Both the position numbers and the translations under genes were made by a program. A stretch of DNA of 64,000 nt from Pontibacter sp. G13 (lineage in GTDB: Bacteria; Bacteroidota; Bacteroidia; J057). This document shows, piece by piece, positions 17,669 through 26,492 of the stretch. Within the stretch, counting starts at the first letter, position 1; every line of letters begins with the position of its first letter. The stretch covers positions 372,001 to 436,000 of the forward strand of contig NZ_CP134696.1 in NCBI RefSeq assembly GCF_031851795.1. Reading direction: 5' to 3'. Below the pieces are notes generated by a model, which saw only the letters and a list, made by a program, of their open reading frames with translations, did no database searches and was not told the DNA's origin.

Positions 17669-20600
17669 TTATCTCAAGCGGACATTGACACCAAAGGTGA
17701 TGTTGCGGGCACGTGGATAGGTCAGGTAATCGATCCCATACACATCTACCGATGATCCCTTTGCTGTACTGAATACTTCTGGGTCCAAACCGCTATAGTT
17801 GGTCAATAAGGCCAAGTTGCGAGCGGAGACATACACGCGGAGATTGTCCACCCATTTGATCGCCTGCGTATTGAAATTGTAGCCCAATACCAAGTTGTCC
17901 AGACGGAGGAAGTCGCCTCGCTCCACATAGCGTGAAGAGAATTCAGGAACGTTGCTGATGCTTTCTTCGGTATTGTCCAAAGCAGCGGAAAGCACGTTGT
18001 TACCAGCTTCGATCTGAGAAAGGCTCGCATACTGGAGGAAGGTGTTGTTCACGACATTGAAGCCTGTCGCACCACGCAAGAAGATCGACATGTCGAAATT
18101 CTTATAGCGGAAACTAGGCGTCACGGAGAAGGTGAAAGTCGGTACCGCTGATCCAAAGTACTTCTCGGGGTTGCCATTCGCATTGACATCTCCCAAAGGC
18201 ACAGCATTGCCGAGTGAGTCCAAGAACAACTCTGTTCCATCCTCAGCAAATCCTGCCCATTCGAGGCCATATACATTGTGGATCGGTTGTCCTTCTTCGA
18301 TGCGGAAAATGTTGTCTCCCACGAATCCTGCACCGAACAATTCACCATACTGGATATTGTAATCCTCGATGTTGAAGATGTTGTTGGACAAGGAAAGTAC
18401 CTCATTCTGGTTGTAGGCACCATTGGTACCCAGCTCGAACATGAAGTCTCCGGTATTTACCAAGACCAGATTCAAGGCCGCTTCCACTCCACGGTTACGC
18501 ATGGAACCCACGTTGTCGGTCACCGTGCGGAATACAGATGGAGAAGGAACGTTGTAGCTCAGGAGCAGATCCTCGGTCATTCGGTCGTAGAAATCGAAGG
18601 AACCGGAAACGCGTCCGTTGGCAAAGGAGAAGTCCAATCCCACGTTGAAGGTGGATGTTTTTTCCCAGCGCAGGTCTTCGTTCGGGAAGTTGGCCAATTC
18701 GACACCATTGACATATCCGCCAGAACCATCTGCATATTGATTGGCTCCCACTCGCAAGAATCCCAGATAGTTCCCATTAGGAGTATTACCGATGGTCCCG
18801 TACTCTGCACGCAATTTCAAATCATCCAAGATCAAGACATCTGAGAGGAATGATTCCTCTGAAATCCGCCATGCTGCTGCGAATGAGGGGAAATACCCCC
18901 ACTGATTGGCAGGCCCAAAACGATCAGAACCGTCCGTACGGAAGGTAGCCGTCAACAAGTAGCGATCCATCAAGGAGTAATTTGCACGAGCAAATCCGGA
19001 GATGATGGTGGAACCACCGGCAAAGGAACTGAAGTTTGCCAATTCAGGAGAACTGGTAGATCCGATGCTGTTGAACGTCGTCTGGTCAAACAGGAAGTTG
19101 GAAGCCTGGGTCTGCATCCCGTCGTTGTAGGAACGCTGCCAAGAGTATCCCGCCAACACATCCAAACGATGGTTATCGTTGAACTCGCGCTTGTACCCGA
19201 GGGTGGATTCCATCAAGTATCCGTGTCCGCGCTGGAATCTACGCCATGCTGCACCGCCCTGGGGAGCGCCCAATGGAAAGCCTTGTGCCTTTGGATAGTA
19301 AAGGCCACGATCTTGCGTACCATTGCTGTAATTCAAGTTCATGGAATACGTCAAGCCATCCAAGATCTCGAAACTCGCCTGAAGATTCCCCTGGAAACTT
19401 TGTCTGTGCAATTCGTCAATCGGCTGCTCGGCAATGGAGATCGGATTGATGAAGAACTGCCCAGTCGGATCGACCTGGTTATAGGTTCCGTCCTCATTGT
19501 ATGCAGGTGCAGTGGGATTGTAGATCAACATCTGCCCCAACAATGGAGGAGAGGTGGAACCGGTATTGTTTCTACCGCGGTTTGGATAAATCTGGGAAGC
19601 GTCAAATTCTTCAGACGACTGCGTAATGTTGAAGGAAAGTCTCAAACGGTCATCAATCGCCTTGTGCTCAACTTTCACGCGGCCATTCAATTTGTTGTAG
19701 CCAGTCGAGCGTACCGTTCCGTCTTCATTGGTGTAGTTGACAGAAGCGTAGTAATTAGTGGATTGATTACCGCCGCTAATTCCCAAAGAATATACCTGAG
19801 AAAGAGCAGGCTGCATGATAGAATCTTGCCAGTTGTTTTGCTGGCCCATATCCAAGGAAGGCAATCCGTTGTCCGCGCGAACCTGGTTGAATTCCTCGGC
19901 AGACAGGACTTCGTATCTCCGTGGATTGTTCACCCCCACGCGGATGTCCGCCTCCACGACAGTGCTTCCAGCTTCACCGGATTTTGTGGTGATGATCACA
20001 ACCCCAGCTGCGGCACGTGTACCATAAATGGCCTGAGCAGATGGGCCTTTCAATACATCAATCGAAGCGATATCCGAGGGATTCAACCAAGAAAGGGGGT
20101 TGGTGGTGACTCGGTTTTCGGTCACACCGTTTTGTGAGAGGCCTCCATTGCCAATCGGTACTCCATCCACAATGTAGAGGGGCTGATTGTTTCCGAGAAT
20201 GGAAGTAGATCCACGGACCAGCACACGGACACCACCACCTGGCGCACCATCGGCAGTGGTCATTTGGACCCCAGCCACCTTACCGTTCATCAGATCTTCA
20301 GGGGAAATGACCGTGCCCTGTACAAAGTCGGTAGCTTTTACAGAGGCGACAGAACCCGTCAAATCCTTTTTCTCTACGGAACCATATCCGATCACCACGA
20401 CTTCTTCGGTTGAGGCGAAATCCTCTTCCATCGTCACCTCAATGGAGGTTTTGCCCGCGAGGGCGATTTCCTGACGTTTGTAGCCGATATAGCTGATGAC
20501 CAAAATGTCATTGGCAGGATCTGGAGCGTCTAGGCTAAAGGCTCCGGATGCATCGGTAAATGCACCTACAGAAGTGTTTTTCACGATTACAGTAGCACCT

Positions 20601-20767
20601 TCCAGTGGCTCATTATTAGCTCCGAACACTTTGCCGGAAACGAGTGCCATTGTCTGAGGATTTGCTGCTTGGCCGATTTGTGGCATAACCATCAAACAGA
20701 CAAAGAGCAGTCCCAACAATGGGTAACCCAGCCAAGCCTTGCTGAGTAATGAGTTGGTCCTTTTCAT
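17669..20767 (-). CDS. susC: SusC/RagA TonB-dependent oligosaccharide transporter
   Basis: A 1032-residue TonB-dependent importer. After a signal peptide (GYPLLGLLFVCLMVMPQIGQA) come a carboxypeptidase-regulatory-like domain (about 42-115), the conserved EEVVVIGYGSVEKKDLTGSV box and the plug (NGKVAGVQMTTADGAPGGG, PLYIVDGVPIGNGG, IDVLKGPSAQAIYGTRAA). A 22-stranded barrel follows and ends NITFGVNVRLR with a C-terminal Arg. It forms an outer-membrane complex with the adjacent SusD. A TAAATTTG promoter box lies 31 bp before the ATG, so this gene opens the two-gene operon. It is a paralogue of the SusC at 23417, probably with a different ligand. Confidence 0.95.
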   Translation of the reverse strand: MKRTNSLLSKAWLGYPLLGLLFVCLMVMPQIGQAANPQTMALVSGKVFGANNEPLEGATVIVKNTSVGAFTDASGAFSLDAPDPANDILVISYIGYKRQEIALAGKTSIEVTMEEDFASTEEVVVIGYGSVEKKDLTGSVASVKATDFVQGTVISPEDLMNGKVAGVQMTTADGAPGGGVRVLVRGSTSILGNNQPLYIVDGVPIGNGGLSQNGVTENRVTTNPLSWLNPSDIASIDVLKGPSAQAIYGTRAAAGVVIITTKSGEAGSTVVEADIRVGVNNPRRYEVLSAEEFNQVRADNGLPSLDMGQQNNWQDSIMQPALSQVYSLGISGGNQSTNYYASVNYTNEDGTVRSTGYNKLNGRVKVEHKAIDDRLRLSFNITQSSEEFDASQIYPNRGRNNTGSTSPPLLGQMLIYNPTAPAYNEDGTYNQVDPTGQFFINPISIAEQPIDELHRQSFQGNLQASFEILDGLTYSMNLNYSNGTQDRGLYYPKAQGFPLGAPQGGAAWRRFQRGHGYLMESTLGYKREFNDNHRLDVLAGYSWQRSYNDGMQTQASNFLFDQTTFNSIGSTSSPELANFSSFAGGSTIISGFARANYSLMDRYLLTATFRTDGSDRFGPANQWGYFPSFAAAWRISEESFLSDVLILDDLKLRAEYGTIGNTPNGNYLGFLRVGANQYADGSGGYVNGVELANFPNEDLRWEKTSTFNVGLDFSFANGRVSGSFDFYDRMTEDLLLSYNVPSPSVFRTVTDNVGSMRNRGVEAALNLVLVNTGDFMFELGTNGAYNQNEVLSLSNNIFNIEDYNIQYGELFGAGFVGDNIFRIEEGQPIHNVYGLEWAGFAEDGTELFLDSLGNAVPLGDVNANGNPEKYFGSAVPTFTFSVTPSFRYKNFDMSIFLRGATGFNVVNNTFLQYASLSQIEAGNNVLSAALDNTEESISNVPEFSSRYVERGDFLRLDNLVLGYNFNTQAIKWVDNLRVYVSARNLALLTNYSGLDPEVFSTAKGSSVDVYGIDYLTYPRARNITFGVNVRLR

Positions 20768-20797
20768 AAAGGTATAGAATTAGGTGGGTTGAGAATA

Positions 20798-20805
20798 CAA
20801 ATTTA
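20798..20805 (-). promoter_or_regulatory. Candidate -7 promoter element of susC (TAAATTTG)
   Basis: On the minus strand TAAATTTG matches TAnnTTTG exactly and lies 31-38 bp upstream of the susC ATG. No TTG box is obvious at -33, as is common for regulated promoters. Confidence 0.5.
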
Positions 20806-21679
20806 ATTCGATCTTTCAGATTGTACGCCCGTCATTTTTTACACAGGTCATAAATCTTCCTTCCATGGATCACGCCACTCCCGATAGATCGTTCAATCTA
20901 CTGGAGTTTGATCTGGTTCTGATATGGAATAGTCGGTGAAATTCTCCCGAAATAGGCGTTGAATGCGATCGGGAAATGGGGCGATTATCTGAATGAGTGA
21001 TTCGATCGCCGGCGGAGGGTCTGGCTTTGGGAGCGGCAGACAGGTGAAAATGGGTAGTAGTAGCTCATAAGTATGCCAAGTTTTAAGTGATCAGTCCTTC
21101 TTGTCTGGGGAGTCCATTCTGGATTCTGCGTTGATACGTAAAATCGAAAGTAGCTCCTTCATCTATTTCGCCTATTCGAACAATGAACAAATAGGCCAGC
21201 TAGATTGACGATCGAAATATAGATCTCACTTTTCCGGCAAAGCATCTCAGAAGTACGAGGACATAGCCCTATTGCCCAGTTTTGCCAAATCGTTTGATTT
21301 TGTGGATTTTATCAAATTTTCAGGACGCCTAGTCAATTCGAATGGACGTCAGAACCAATTTCCCTCACTGAATCTGGTTGAATCTTGGCACCGATCAAAC
21401 CAGCCATCCCCCAACATGATTTCATGAGACTGGACAATCGAAATTCTTTCCAGAGGAACTACCACCGTTCGGGATGGAAGGGAGGGAGGAATAGGAACAG
21501 GATCAAATTCGGGTTCGTGACTCACAAAGCCCGGAGTATTGATCCCGGTGATCTACCCAAAATTGATCCAGCTGATTGAACATCTATCTACTGAGATCCA
21601 AAAGTAAAAGCCCTTCGAATGTCAGGTGTTTGGGGTCGTTTCCTTTTCGGCAATAGCGGAAGTTCCGCCCCGAACCCCA

Positions 21680-21713
21680 AAAGGCGGAGTCCCTCATGGG
21701 TTGCTCCGCCTTT
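21680..21713 (-). terminator. Terminator hairpin downstream of GH43 gene
   Basis: AAAGGCGGAG and CTCCGCCTTT are perfect 10-bp inverted repeats with a 14-base loop, running into CTTTTGGGG on the minus strand. It is about 100 bp after the GH43 stop. A further nested pairing (21629-21638 with 21671-21681) lies just beyond it. Confidence 0.6.
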
Positions 21714-21811
21714 ACCAAAAACGCTGTCTAATCAATTCTGAGGGAATGGCCCCGAGTCAAGTACTGAAGACATTCATCCGGTACCTGCTCCGGGACATGA
21801 TTCAGCCATTT

Positions 21812-22945
21812 TCACCAAGTAATCGTCTGCAAGGTATGCGATGGCCCGTCGGAAAACACCTGCCCTTCCTCGTCAAAAGAGAGGGGATCTATCACAAGCA
21901 TCGGCGGTTGGTCCGGCAAAATTCCGTGGCAAGACAACCACAAACGCCCATCAGGGCCTTCGAATATTTCGTTGTGCCCCACCGCATGGTAGGGATTATC
22001 GGGAGCCCCTTCGTAGGCAATGCCGTTTTTCTCGAAGGCCGTAGGGCTCATCGCGCCGTAAAAGGGGTTGCCAGCATATTTGGTCCAGGGTCCAGTGATG
22101 GCAGGAGCAGTCGCATAGCCTATCTCATACCCTCTCGTCCAACTCGAATAAAAGAGGTAATACGTCCCTGATCGCTCGATTACGTAAGCTCCCTCGATCC
22201 CGATGGCATCCCATCCATGATAGGTCGCGACCTTCTTTTTGGGGCGTCCATCGTAACCGGGCGTCATGACTATTTCCCCTGTCTCATCATATTCATAATC
22301 CACGGGAGCCGCCAGAATAGCAGTGGTCGGTTCAGTCAAAAATTCGCCAGAGGTCAAGTCGATTTGGGCGAATCCGATCCCAAACTCACGGCCCCGATTC
22401 CAAAATGCCCACACCTTGCCATCCTTGTCTTCGAAGAATGTCAGGTCGTTTCCCGTGCAAAGAGGTGCTTCCTCTGTCACAACTTGATAGGGTCCTTCGA
22501 TCTGGTCGGCCACCGCATAGCCCGTATGCTGTCCCACATATCCCAAGCTGTCATTGCGGCAGTTGAACAATGCATAATATTTGCCGCCGATCTGCTGGAT
22601 TTCTGGCGCCCAAAATCTCCGATAATACCATTTGTCGATCTCGGGTCGCTCGATGATATATGAACGAAATTCCCAATGGAGGAGATCCTTGGATCGATAA
22701 AGTGCGACACCTGGGTTGAGCAGAGAATCTGTCTCTTGCCGGGACCAATGTGGAAAGGACGTTCCCGTCAAATACCACCAGTCTCCATCCCGGATCACTT
22801 GACAATCCCGCAGTCCGTTGGGATCGATTCCTGCCGAGATGGGGTTTTGATATTCGAAGCGAAGAATATTGTCTCTCGGGGATTGCATGTGGCAGCCAGA
22901 TAGCAGTCCGAGTCCCAACATTCCGGCCCATACCAATCTATTCAT
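21812..22945 (-). CDS. Glycoside hydrolase family 43 lipoprotein
   Basis: 377 residues when started at the ATG at 22945, which begins a clean lipoprotein signal (MNRLVWAGMLGLGLLSGC, Cys18); longer in-frame starts lack one. The five-bladed propeller shows the GH43 residues. The catalytic base Asp47 is in GLRDCQVIRDGDWWYLTGTS, the transition-state Asp region is at RRFWAPEIQQIGGKYYALF, and the acid Glu is in IGIEGAYVIERSGTYYLFYSS. GH43 enzymes invert at arabinofuranosides, xylosides or exo-beta-1,3-galactosides; which applies here is unknown. It is divergent from the second susC, sharing a 471-bp control region, and probably belongs to that regulon. Confidence 0.85.
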   Translation of the reverse strand: MNRLVWAGMLGLGLLSGCHMQSPRDNILRFEYQNPISAGIDPNGLRDCQVIRDGDWWYLTGTSFPHWSRQETDSLLNPGVALYRSKDLLHWEFRSYIIERPEIDKWYYRRFWAPEIQQIGGKYYALFNCRNDSLGYVGQHTGYAVADQIEGPYQVVTEEAPLCTGNDLTFFEDKDGKVWAFWNRGREFGIGFAQIDLTSGEFLTEPTTAILAAPVDYEYDETGEIVMTPGYDGRPKKKVATYHGWDAIGIEGAYVIERSGTYYLFYSSWTRGYEIGYATAPAITGPWTKYAGNPFYGAMSPTAFEKNGIAYEGAPDNPYHAVGHNEIFEGPDGRLWLSCHGILPDQPPMLVIDPLSFDEEGQVFSDGPSHTLQTITW

Positions 22946-23416
22946 AGTCTTGAAGCAATTGAATACTGATACCATTCGCCAGCGGAGCATGAAAAACTGG
23001 GAACGAGAAGATTCGACATCCTAAAATAAAATCCCCCTGCCTTTCACCCGGCAAATTCACCCTAAAACTATCCAATTCCGTTTCGGAACGATTGTCCAAT
23101 TGTACGAGATCCTGTCAAAATCCGCAGAAAGCGTTCCTTTGACCAATCCATCGAACACCAGCGCAATCGCTCCCCATAGTCTTTGAAATACAATAATTTA
23201 CAAAAAGACAACCCTTTTAGACATTAGAGCAAAATCTCGAAAAAGCCAAGTCATGACTTTCAGATATGTACATATCGATTGCCCAAATTGACCAAAACGC
23301 CGCGCTCCCCAATATCCCAGAGATCCCATATTCGGCAGTACTGAAATAACTCTCTACCTTTCCAAGGACAGCATCTCGGTATTATATCATTTGCCAAATT
23401 ATTTACAATTAAGACT
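22946..23416. other. Divergent control region between GH43 and susC
   Basis: No gene seen. It contains CGATTGTCCA at 23089-23098 (the complement of a 10-mer also found at 21431), a perfect 14-bp palindrome at 23263-23276, and TATCATTTG at 23385-23393. The last is a one-base-longer variant of the TAnnTTTG -7 box, 24 bp before the susC ATG. Confidence 0.5.
23263..23276. promoter_or_regulatory. 14-bp perfect palindrome upstream of susC
   Basis: GATATGTACATATC equals its own reverse complement. It lies 141 bp before the susC ATG and 318 bp from the divergent GH43 start. Binding of a dimeric regulator is plausible but not shown. A few palindromes this long are expected by chance in 64 kb. Confidence 0.35.
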
Positions 23417-26400
23417 ATGGCTACTATTCGGACGGATGCCCTCCGTAGACTATGGGTCACCGGCCTGGTGATCGCTGCGGGAGGTAGTCTTTTTGGGCAG
23501 GACTTGGCGATGGAAACCCCACCGCTCGGAGATCTCCTGACCACAGAAGCAACCGCCATCTACTTCACTCGCGAGGCCGATTCACGGACCATCACCGGAA
23601 CGGTCACCGCGGCTGACACCAAGACTCCATTGGCAGGTGCGACTGTCAGGGTCAAGGATGCCACTATCGGCGCCTTCACGGATGATGCCGGCAACTTCTC
23701 TCTAGAGGCCCCAGACAATGCCACCACTCTACTGGTTTCCTTCATTGGCTACCAAGAATTGGAAGTTTCCATCGAAGGGGTCAATGTGGTCAGCATCATG
23801 CTGGAACCCGACAACACTTTCCTCGATGAGGTCGTCGTCGTGGGATATGGCTCGCTTCAGAAAAAGGATGTCACGGGTTCTATCGAACGCGTCACCCCAG
23901 ACAACTTCAACAAAGGGGTGGTATTCAACGTCGGAACCCTCCTACAAGGCAAGGTCGCAGGTTTGACCATCGCACAGACAGGTAGCGACCCCACTTCCGC
24001 GCCCAGCGTACAGCTTCGTGGACCTTCTACCTTGGGGGGAAATACCTCTCCGCTGTATGTAGTGGACGGAGTTCCCGGCGTAGATCTAGGGACCATTGCG
24101 CCAGAGGACATTGTTTCGGTGGATGTCATGAAAGACGCCGCCTCCACGGCCATTTATGGTACACGTGCTGCGAATGGGGTCATCTTGATCACCACTCGCC
24201 GTGGCGAAGCCAATCAGGCATTCGTCAAATACAATGGCTATGTATCAGCCCAACATATCGCCAACCGCGTGGAAGTAGCGGATGCGGCTGCTTTGAAAGG
24301 ATATCTGAGCAGTCAAGGCATTCAACTCGCAGAAGAGGATGATCTTAGAGCCGATACCGACTGGCAGGACGAAATCACCCGAACCGGCCTTTCCCACAAC
24401 CACAACCTCTCGTTTGGTGGGGGAACTGCCAAGACGCGGTATTATGCTTCCTTGACCTATTTCAATCAGGAGGGAATTGCCCTCAATTCAGGAAATGAGC
24501 GATTGTTAGGCCGGATCAATGTAGACAATTCACTCATTGATGACCGACTCAAGCTCTCCTTTTCATTGGCGAATCAGCGGAGTGTGTCCCAATTGGTGAA
24601 CTACGATGCCTTCTACCAGGCTATGCGATATCTCCCGACAGCTCCGGTCTACAATGAAGACGGAACCTTCTACGAGCGTCAACGCCAAGAGTATTTCAAC
24701 CCCGTAGCGATGTTGGAGCAAGAGCGCCGCGTGAGAAAGTACGCAGCCACCACTGCCACCGGAAAAGCTTCTCTGGAAATCATCGACGGACTGAACTTCG
24801 AGGTAAATGGCTCGCTTCAGCAGACCCACAATTACTTCACCATGTTCATCGACATCGATGCGCAAAACTCCGTGGAAAACAACCGACAAGGATATGCGCG
24901 GAAGGAGAGCTACATGAACACCAAGAAGATTCTGGAAACCTACCTGAATTTCGATCGGGATCTGGGGCGTGACATGAATCTGAAATTGCTGGCGGGCTAC
25001 TCTTTCCAGGAGGACCAGTTCTCCGAGGGATTGGAAGCGCAAGACCGAGACTTCCTTACCAATGAGTTGGGTTTTCAAAGCCTGGGAAGTGGTTCGCAAG
25101 CGGAAGGCTTCACACTGGCAGGACAGAATGGATTGTCTCGTGCGCGGATCGTTTCCTTCTTTGGACGGGGGGTATTCAGCTTTTCTGACAAATACGTCCT
25201 GCAAGCATCGATTCGCCGTGATGGTTCTTCCAGATTTGGCGAGAACAACAAATGGGGAATTTTCCCCGCTGTTTCTGCTGCATGGAACATTTCCAATGAA
25301 GACTTCATGAAGGGCAGCATGGTGAGCGACTTAAAGCTCCGCGCTGGGTATGGAGTATCTGGTTTTCAAGGCATTGGCACCTACCAATCACTGCGCCGCT
25401 ACGGCATTCAGGGGCGAGCTTATGACAATGGCCAATGGATCAACACCTATTTCATCGCACAGAACCCCAATCCAGACCTCAAATGGGAACGCACGGCGAC
25501 CACCAACGTCGGGGTTGATTTCGGTTTCTTCAACAACCGCCTCCGAGGGTCCCTGGACATATATGACAAGCGCACCTCGGACATGCTTGCCTTGTACGAC
25601 GTACCTGTACCTCCATTCCCTCGAAGCACGATTTTGGCGAATGCAGGGTCCATGAAGAATCAGGGGATCGAATTGTATATCGAATCCGACATCGTTCGCA
25701 AAGGCAATTTCAACTGGAACTCGGGGTTGAACTTTGCCCGAAATGTCAATACCCTGTTGAGCTTGTCCAATGATCTCTTCGAGAAGGAATTGGAATACAC
25801 CGGAGCGCCTTCTGGGCAGGGATTGGTGGGTCAAACCACCCAGATCCTCGAACCGGGTCAATCCATTGGCACCTTCTACACCCTCAAATATGTAGGCGCA
25901 GATGCCTCAGGTGCCCATCTCTTTGAGACTGCCAGTGGCGAGCAAGTGACGGCTGCGAACACGACCTTGCCGGAGGACAACCAATACTTGGGCAATGCCT
26001 TGCCTGATTTCACTTTTGGCTGGAACAACTCCCTGCGATACGGCAATTGGGGCTTGAGCTTCATGCTCCGTGGCATGGTCGGACATGACATCCTCAATGC
26101 ACTCAGCGCCAACCTAGCCCGATTGCCCGAGGCGGCGTCCTACAATCCATCCATGGCGGCGATTGAAAATGGCAACCCAGACAATCCGATTTTCTCTTCC
26201 TACTTCATCGAGGATGGAACCTACCTGCGTCTCGACAATGCCACGTTGAGCCACACCCTGCCAGGAGGAGATATCTTCAAAGGAGCGACGGTCTACGTGA
26301 CGGGGCAAAACCTCTTCACCCTCACCAACTACAGCGGAGTAGATCCTGAGATCAACCTCAATTCCCTTGAACCGGGAATTCAAGGGGTACGGAACAGTGA

Positions 26401-26455
26401 CCGCTCCTATTTCCAAGCACGGACCATCACGTTGGGTGCCAATTTCTCCTTCTAA
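23417..26455 (+). CDS. susC: SusC/RagA TonB-dependent oligosaccharide transporter (second)
   Basis: 1012 residues. A signal region (LWVTGLVIAAGGSLFGQ) and a short unassigned linker precede the carboxypeptidase-regulatory-like domain (about 57-130). Next come LDEVVVVGYGSLQKKDVTGSI and the plug (LQGKVAGLTIAQTG, PLYVVDGVPGVD, VDVMKDAASTAIYGTRAANG). The barrel ends TITLGANFSF with the C-terminal Phe expected for outer-membrane assembly. It is followed 37 bp later by its SusD partner. This is a distinct paralogue of the transporter at 17669, in opposite orientation, suggesting that two oligosaccharide types or two loci are handled here. Confidence 0.95.
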   Translation: MATIRTDALRRLWVTGLVIAAGGSLFGQDLAMETPPLGDLLTTEATAIYFTREADSRTITGTVTAADTKTPLAGATVRVKDATIGAFTDDAGNFSLEAPDNATTLLVSFIGYQELEVSIEGVNVVSIMLEPDNTFLDEVVVVGYGSLQKKDVTGSIERVTPDNFNKGVVFNVGTLLQGKVAGLTIAQTGSDPTSAPSVQLRGPSTLGGNTSPLYVVDGVPGVDLGTIAPEDIVSVDVMKDAASTAIYGTRAANGVILITTRRGEANQAFVKYNGYVSAQHIANRVEVADAAALKGYLSSQGIQLAEEDDLRADTDWQDEITRTGLSHNHNLSFGGGTAKTRYYASLTYFNQEGIALNSGNERLLGRINVDNSLIDDRLKLSFSLANQRSVSQLVNYDAFYQAMRYLPTAPVYNEDGTFYERQRQEYFNPVAMLEQERRVRKYAATTATGKASLEIIDGLNFEVNGSLQQTHNYFTMFIDIDAQNSVENNRQGYARKESYMNTKKILETYLNFDRDLGRDMNLKLLAGYSFQEDQFSEGLEAQDRDFLTNELGFQSLGSGSQAEGFTLAGQNGLSRARIVSFFGRGVFSFSDKYVLQASIRRDGSSRFGENNKWGIFPAVSAAWNISNEDFMKGSMVSDLKLRAGYGVSGFQGIGTYQSLRRYGIQGRAYDNGQWINTYFIAQNPNPDLKWERTATTNVGVDFGFFNNRLRGSLDIYDKRTSDMLALYDVPVPPFPRSTILANAGSMKNQGIELYIESDIVRKGNFNWNSGLNFARNVNTLLSLSNDLFEKELEYTGAPSGQGLVGQTTQILEPGQSIGTFYTLKYVGADASGAHLFETASGEQVTAANTTLPEDNQYLGNALPDFTFGWNNSLRYGNWGLSFMLRGMVGHDILNALSANLARLPEAASYNPSMAAIENGNPDNPIFSSYFIEDGTYLRLDNATLSHTLPGGDIFKGATVYVTGQNLFTLTNYSGVDPEINLNSLEPGIQGVRNSDRSYFQARTITLGANFSF

Positions 26456-26492
26456 CCGACCTCTCAACATTTTCCGATAGAAGACTACTATC

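Larger units (their letters stand above)
20768..21811. other. 1-kb intergenic region between susC and GH43 gene
   Basis: No gene seen. The region contains the susC promoter box (20798-20805), an inverted repeat GCCTATT/AATAGGC (21170-21196), the sequence TGGACAATCG at 21431, and a structured stretch at 21629-21713 that includes the GH43 terminator. About 600 bp in the middle shows nothing I can name. Confidence 0.6.

Noticed and set aside
20820-21620. Possible decayed gene or tRNA in the 1-kb gap upstream of susC
   Set aside because: No tRNA-like TTCGA arm with a matching acceptor stem, and no remnant of a known protein could be seen on either strand.
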